A stretch of DNA of 64,000 nucleotides from Xanthomonas sacchari. GTDB lineage: Bacteria; Pseudomonadota; Gammaproteobacteria; Xanthomonadales; Xanthomonadaceae. The notes beneath the pieces were generated by a model. The model saw only the letters and a list, made by a program, of their open reading frames with translations. It was not told the DNA's origin and searched no databases. This document shows positions 63,058-64,000 of the stretch, piece after piece. Where the stretch lies: assembly GCF_024266585.1 (NCBI RefSeq), contig NZ_CP100647.1:3887001-3951000 (forward strand). The letters are read 5' to 3'. The position numbers were made by a program, and so were the translations under genes. Within the stretch, counting starts at the first letter, position 1, and each line of letters starts with the position of its first letter.

Positions 63058-63303
63058 TCAGCCTCCCGAGACCGGCGGAATGAACACCACTTCGCTGCCG
63101 TCGCGCACCGCGTCGTCCCAGCTGGCGAAAGCGCCGTCCACCGCCACCCGCAGCCGCTGCGCCGGCCAGCGCAGGCCGTGGCGGACATCGAGTTCGGCGT
63201 ACAGGGCGCGCAGGTCGGGCGCGGCGGTGCGCACCTGTTCGCGCTCCATGCCCGCGGCCTCGCGCAGGCTGGCGAAATACAGCACGGTCACCGCGGCGCT
63301 CAT
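63058..63303 (-). CDS. moaD: Molybdopterin synthase sulfur carrier MoaD
   Basis: An 81-residue ubiquitin-like sulfur carrier. It ends in the Gly-Gly tail (PPVSGG) that is activated and thiocarboxylated to supply sulfur to Moa[16 protein letters not shown] near the start is typical. The ATG at 63303 overlaps the moaC stop by four bases. Confidence 0.95.
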   Translation of the reverse strand: MSAAVTVLYFASLREAAGMEREQVRTAAPDLRALYAELDVRHGLRWPAQRLRVAVDGAFASWDDAVRDGSEVVFIPPVSGG

Positions 63304-63818
63304 GCCACGCTCCCGACGTCGCGCTTGCCGCCGCGCTTGCCGACCAGCCGCACCGGGCCGATGGTCATCGCGTGGGTCAGCGCCTTGCACATGTCGTAGA
63401 CCGTCAGCGCGGCGACGCTGGCACCGGTCAGCGCCTCCATTTCCACGCCGGTGCGGTGCACGGTGCGCACCGTGCATTCGATGCCCAGCACCTGCGGCGA
63501 GGCCCAGTCAATGGCGAAGCGGCAGCCGTCGATCGGCAGCGGGTGGCAGAACGGGATCAGTTCGTGGGTGCGCTTGACCGCCATAGTCCCGGCGATCACC
63601 GCGGTGTCGACGATGCCGCCCTTGGCGCTGCGCAACGCATCGGCGCGCAACTGCGCGGCCACCGCCGCGGGAAAGCGCACCTGCGCCTGCGCCACCGCCA
63701 CACGCGCGGTGGCGGCCTTGGCGGAGACGTCGACCATGGTCGGCAGCCCCTGCGGATCCAGGTGGGTCAGCGCCGGCGCGGCTGAGCGCGCGGACGTGGC
63801 GGAGGTTTTCTTGGTCAT
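63300..63818 (-). CDS. moaC: Cyclic pyranopterin monophosphate synthase MoaC
   Basis: Converts the MoaA product to cyclic pyranopterin monophosphate in molybdenum cofactor synthesis. The 172-residue protein shows [55 protein letters not shown] (the catalytic Lys in MCKALTH). The start at 63818 gives a Ser/Ala-rich first 20 residues; a longer frame to 63992 is not coding-like. It lies 31 bases downstream of the partial NTF2-like gene. Confidence 0.95.
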   Translation of the reverse strand: MTKKTSATSARSAAPALTHLDPQGLPTMVDVSAKAATARVAVAQAQVRFPAAVAAQLRADALRSAKGGIVDTAVIAGTMAVKRTHELIPFCHPLPIDGCRFAIDWASPQVLGIECTVRTVHRTGVEMEALTGASVAALTVYDMCKALTHAMTIGPVRLVGKRGGKRDVGSVA

Positions 63819-63849
63819 GGACTGCGCTGCCGCTCCCACGGCGCGATGT

Positions 63850-64000
63850 TCAGGCATTGCCGGGAATCGGCGTGCCTTGATGGAACAGCATGCGCCATCG
63901 GCCGTCGCGGCGCTGCCACAGCGAACTGCGCAGCGCCTGCCGCGGCGGTTCGTCGCCACCGCGGCGCTCGCTGCGATAGCGCACCTGCGCAAGATCCGGT
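63850..64000 (-). CDS. C-terminal end of an NTF2/DUF4440-like protein (cut by the window)
   Basis: On the minus strand the frame entering from the right edge reads [20 protein letters not shown], then [20 protein letters not shown] and IPGNA before TGA at 63850-63852. YRSxRR...[20 protein letters not shown] is the C-terminal signature of DUF4440 (SnoaL-like) proteins. Only about 50 codons are in the window, so neither the start nor the full domain can be seen. It is upstream of moaC on the same strand. Confidence 0.75.
   Translation of the reverse strand, partial: PDLAQVRYRSERRGGDEPPRQALRSSLWQRRDGRWRMLFHQGTPIPGNA

Overview
The window is a GC-rich (roughly two-thirds G+C by eye) gammaproteobacterial chromosome segment that looks like Xanthomonadaceae, most like Xanthomonas itself. 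This is inferred from four things: the second-LexA/imuA/imuB/dnaE2 mutagenesis cassette, the TonB receptor genes paired with hydrolases, the abundant intergenic GTAG/GTGG-headed REP palindromes, and a fab cluster carrying pabB-mltG-tmk-holB-pilZ in one direction. No plasmid or complete phage is visible.

Layout. 0.3-10 kb (minus strand): pbpC, a TonB receptor plus periplasmic glycerophosphodiesterase, and an MFS-HAD-DeoR operon. 10-15 kb: yfhM, a bacterial alpha-2-macroglobulin lipoprotein that normally adjoins pbpC. 15.7-19 kb: a second TonB receptor and a periplasmic nucleoside hydrolase. 19.7-27 kb: the methylcitrate (propionate) operon prpB-DUF1003-prpC-acnD-SRPBCC-prpF. Divergent from it is a helix-turn-helix/citrate-synthase fusion, with a perfect palindrome between them. 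28.6-34.5 kb: lexA2-imuA-imuB-dnaE2 with a perfect 18-bp operator touching the lexA2 start codon. 34.6-36 kb: a SnoaL-like gene and an ArsR-like regulator, divergent.

36-37.9 kb is a small island of lower GC on the 3' side of tRNA-Val(CAC). It holds an ankyrin pseudogene, a BrnT/BrnA-like toxin-antitoxin pair with its own operator and terminator, an excisionase-like small protein, and an AlpA-like regulator interrupted by one TGA. It looks like the relic of a tRNA-integrating element.

38-48.6 kb (minus strand) is the fatty-acid synthesis and DNA-replication accessory block: yceD, rpmF, fabH, fabD, fabG, acpP, fabF, pabB, mltG, tmk, holB, pilZ. plsX is absent from its usual place between rpmF and fabH. 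48.8-54 kb: yceF (Maf-like) and three envelope glycosylation genes. 54-58.5 kb: moxR, a DUF58 protein, a TgpA-like transglutaminase and a Slp-like lipoprotein, overlapping or closely packed in one direction. 58.5-62 kb: hinT, recR, ybaB, dnaX. 62.2-62.6 kb: tRNA-Ser(GGA) and the 4.5S SRP RNA. 62.6-64 kb: moaE, moaD, moaC and the C-terminal end of an NTF2/DUF4440-like gene cut by the window edge.

The most interesting signals are the HTH-citrate synthase fusion with its palindromic operator, the tRNA-Val island relic, the attenuator-like hairpin touching the nucleoside hydrolase ribosome-binding site, and the two intergenic tandem arrays (160-bp and 79-bp periods). Everything was read by eye; family names come from motif recognition, not from a database search.
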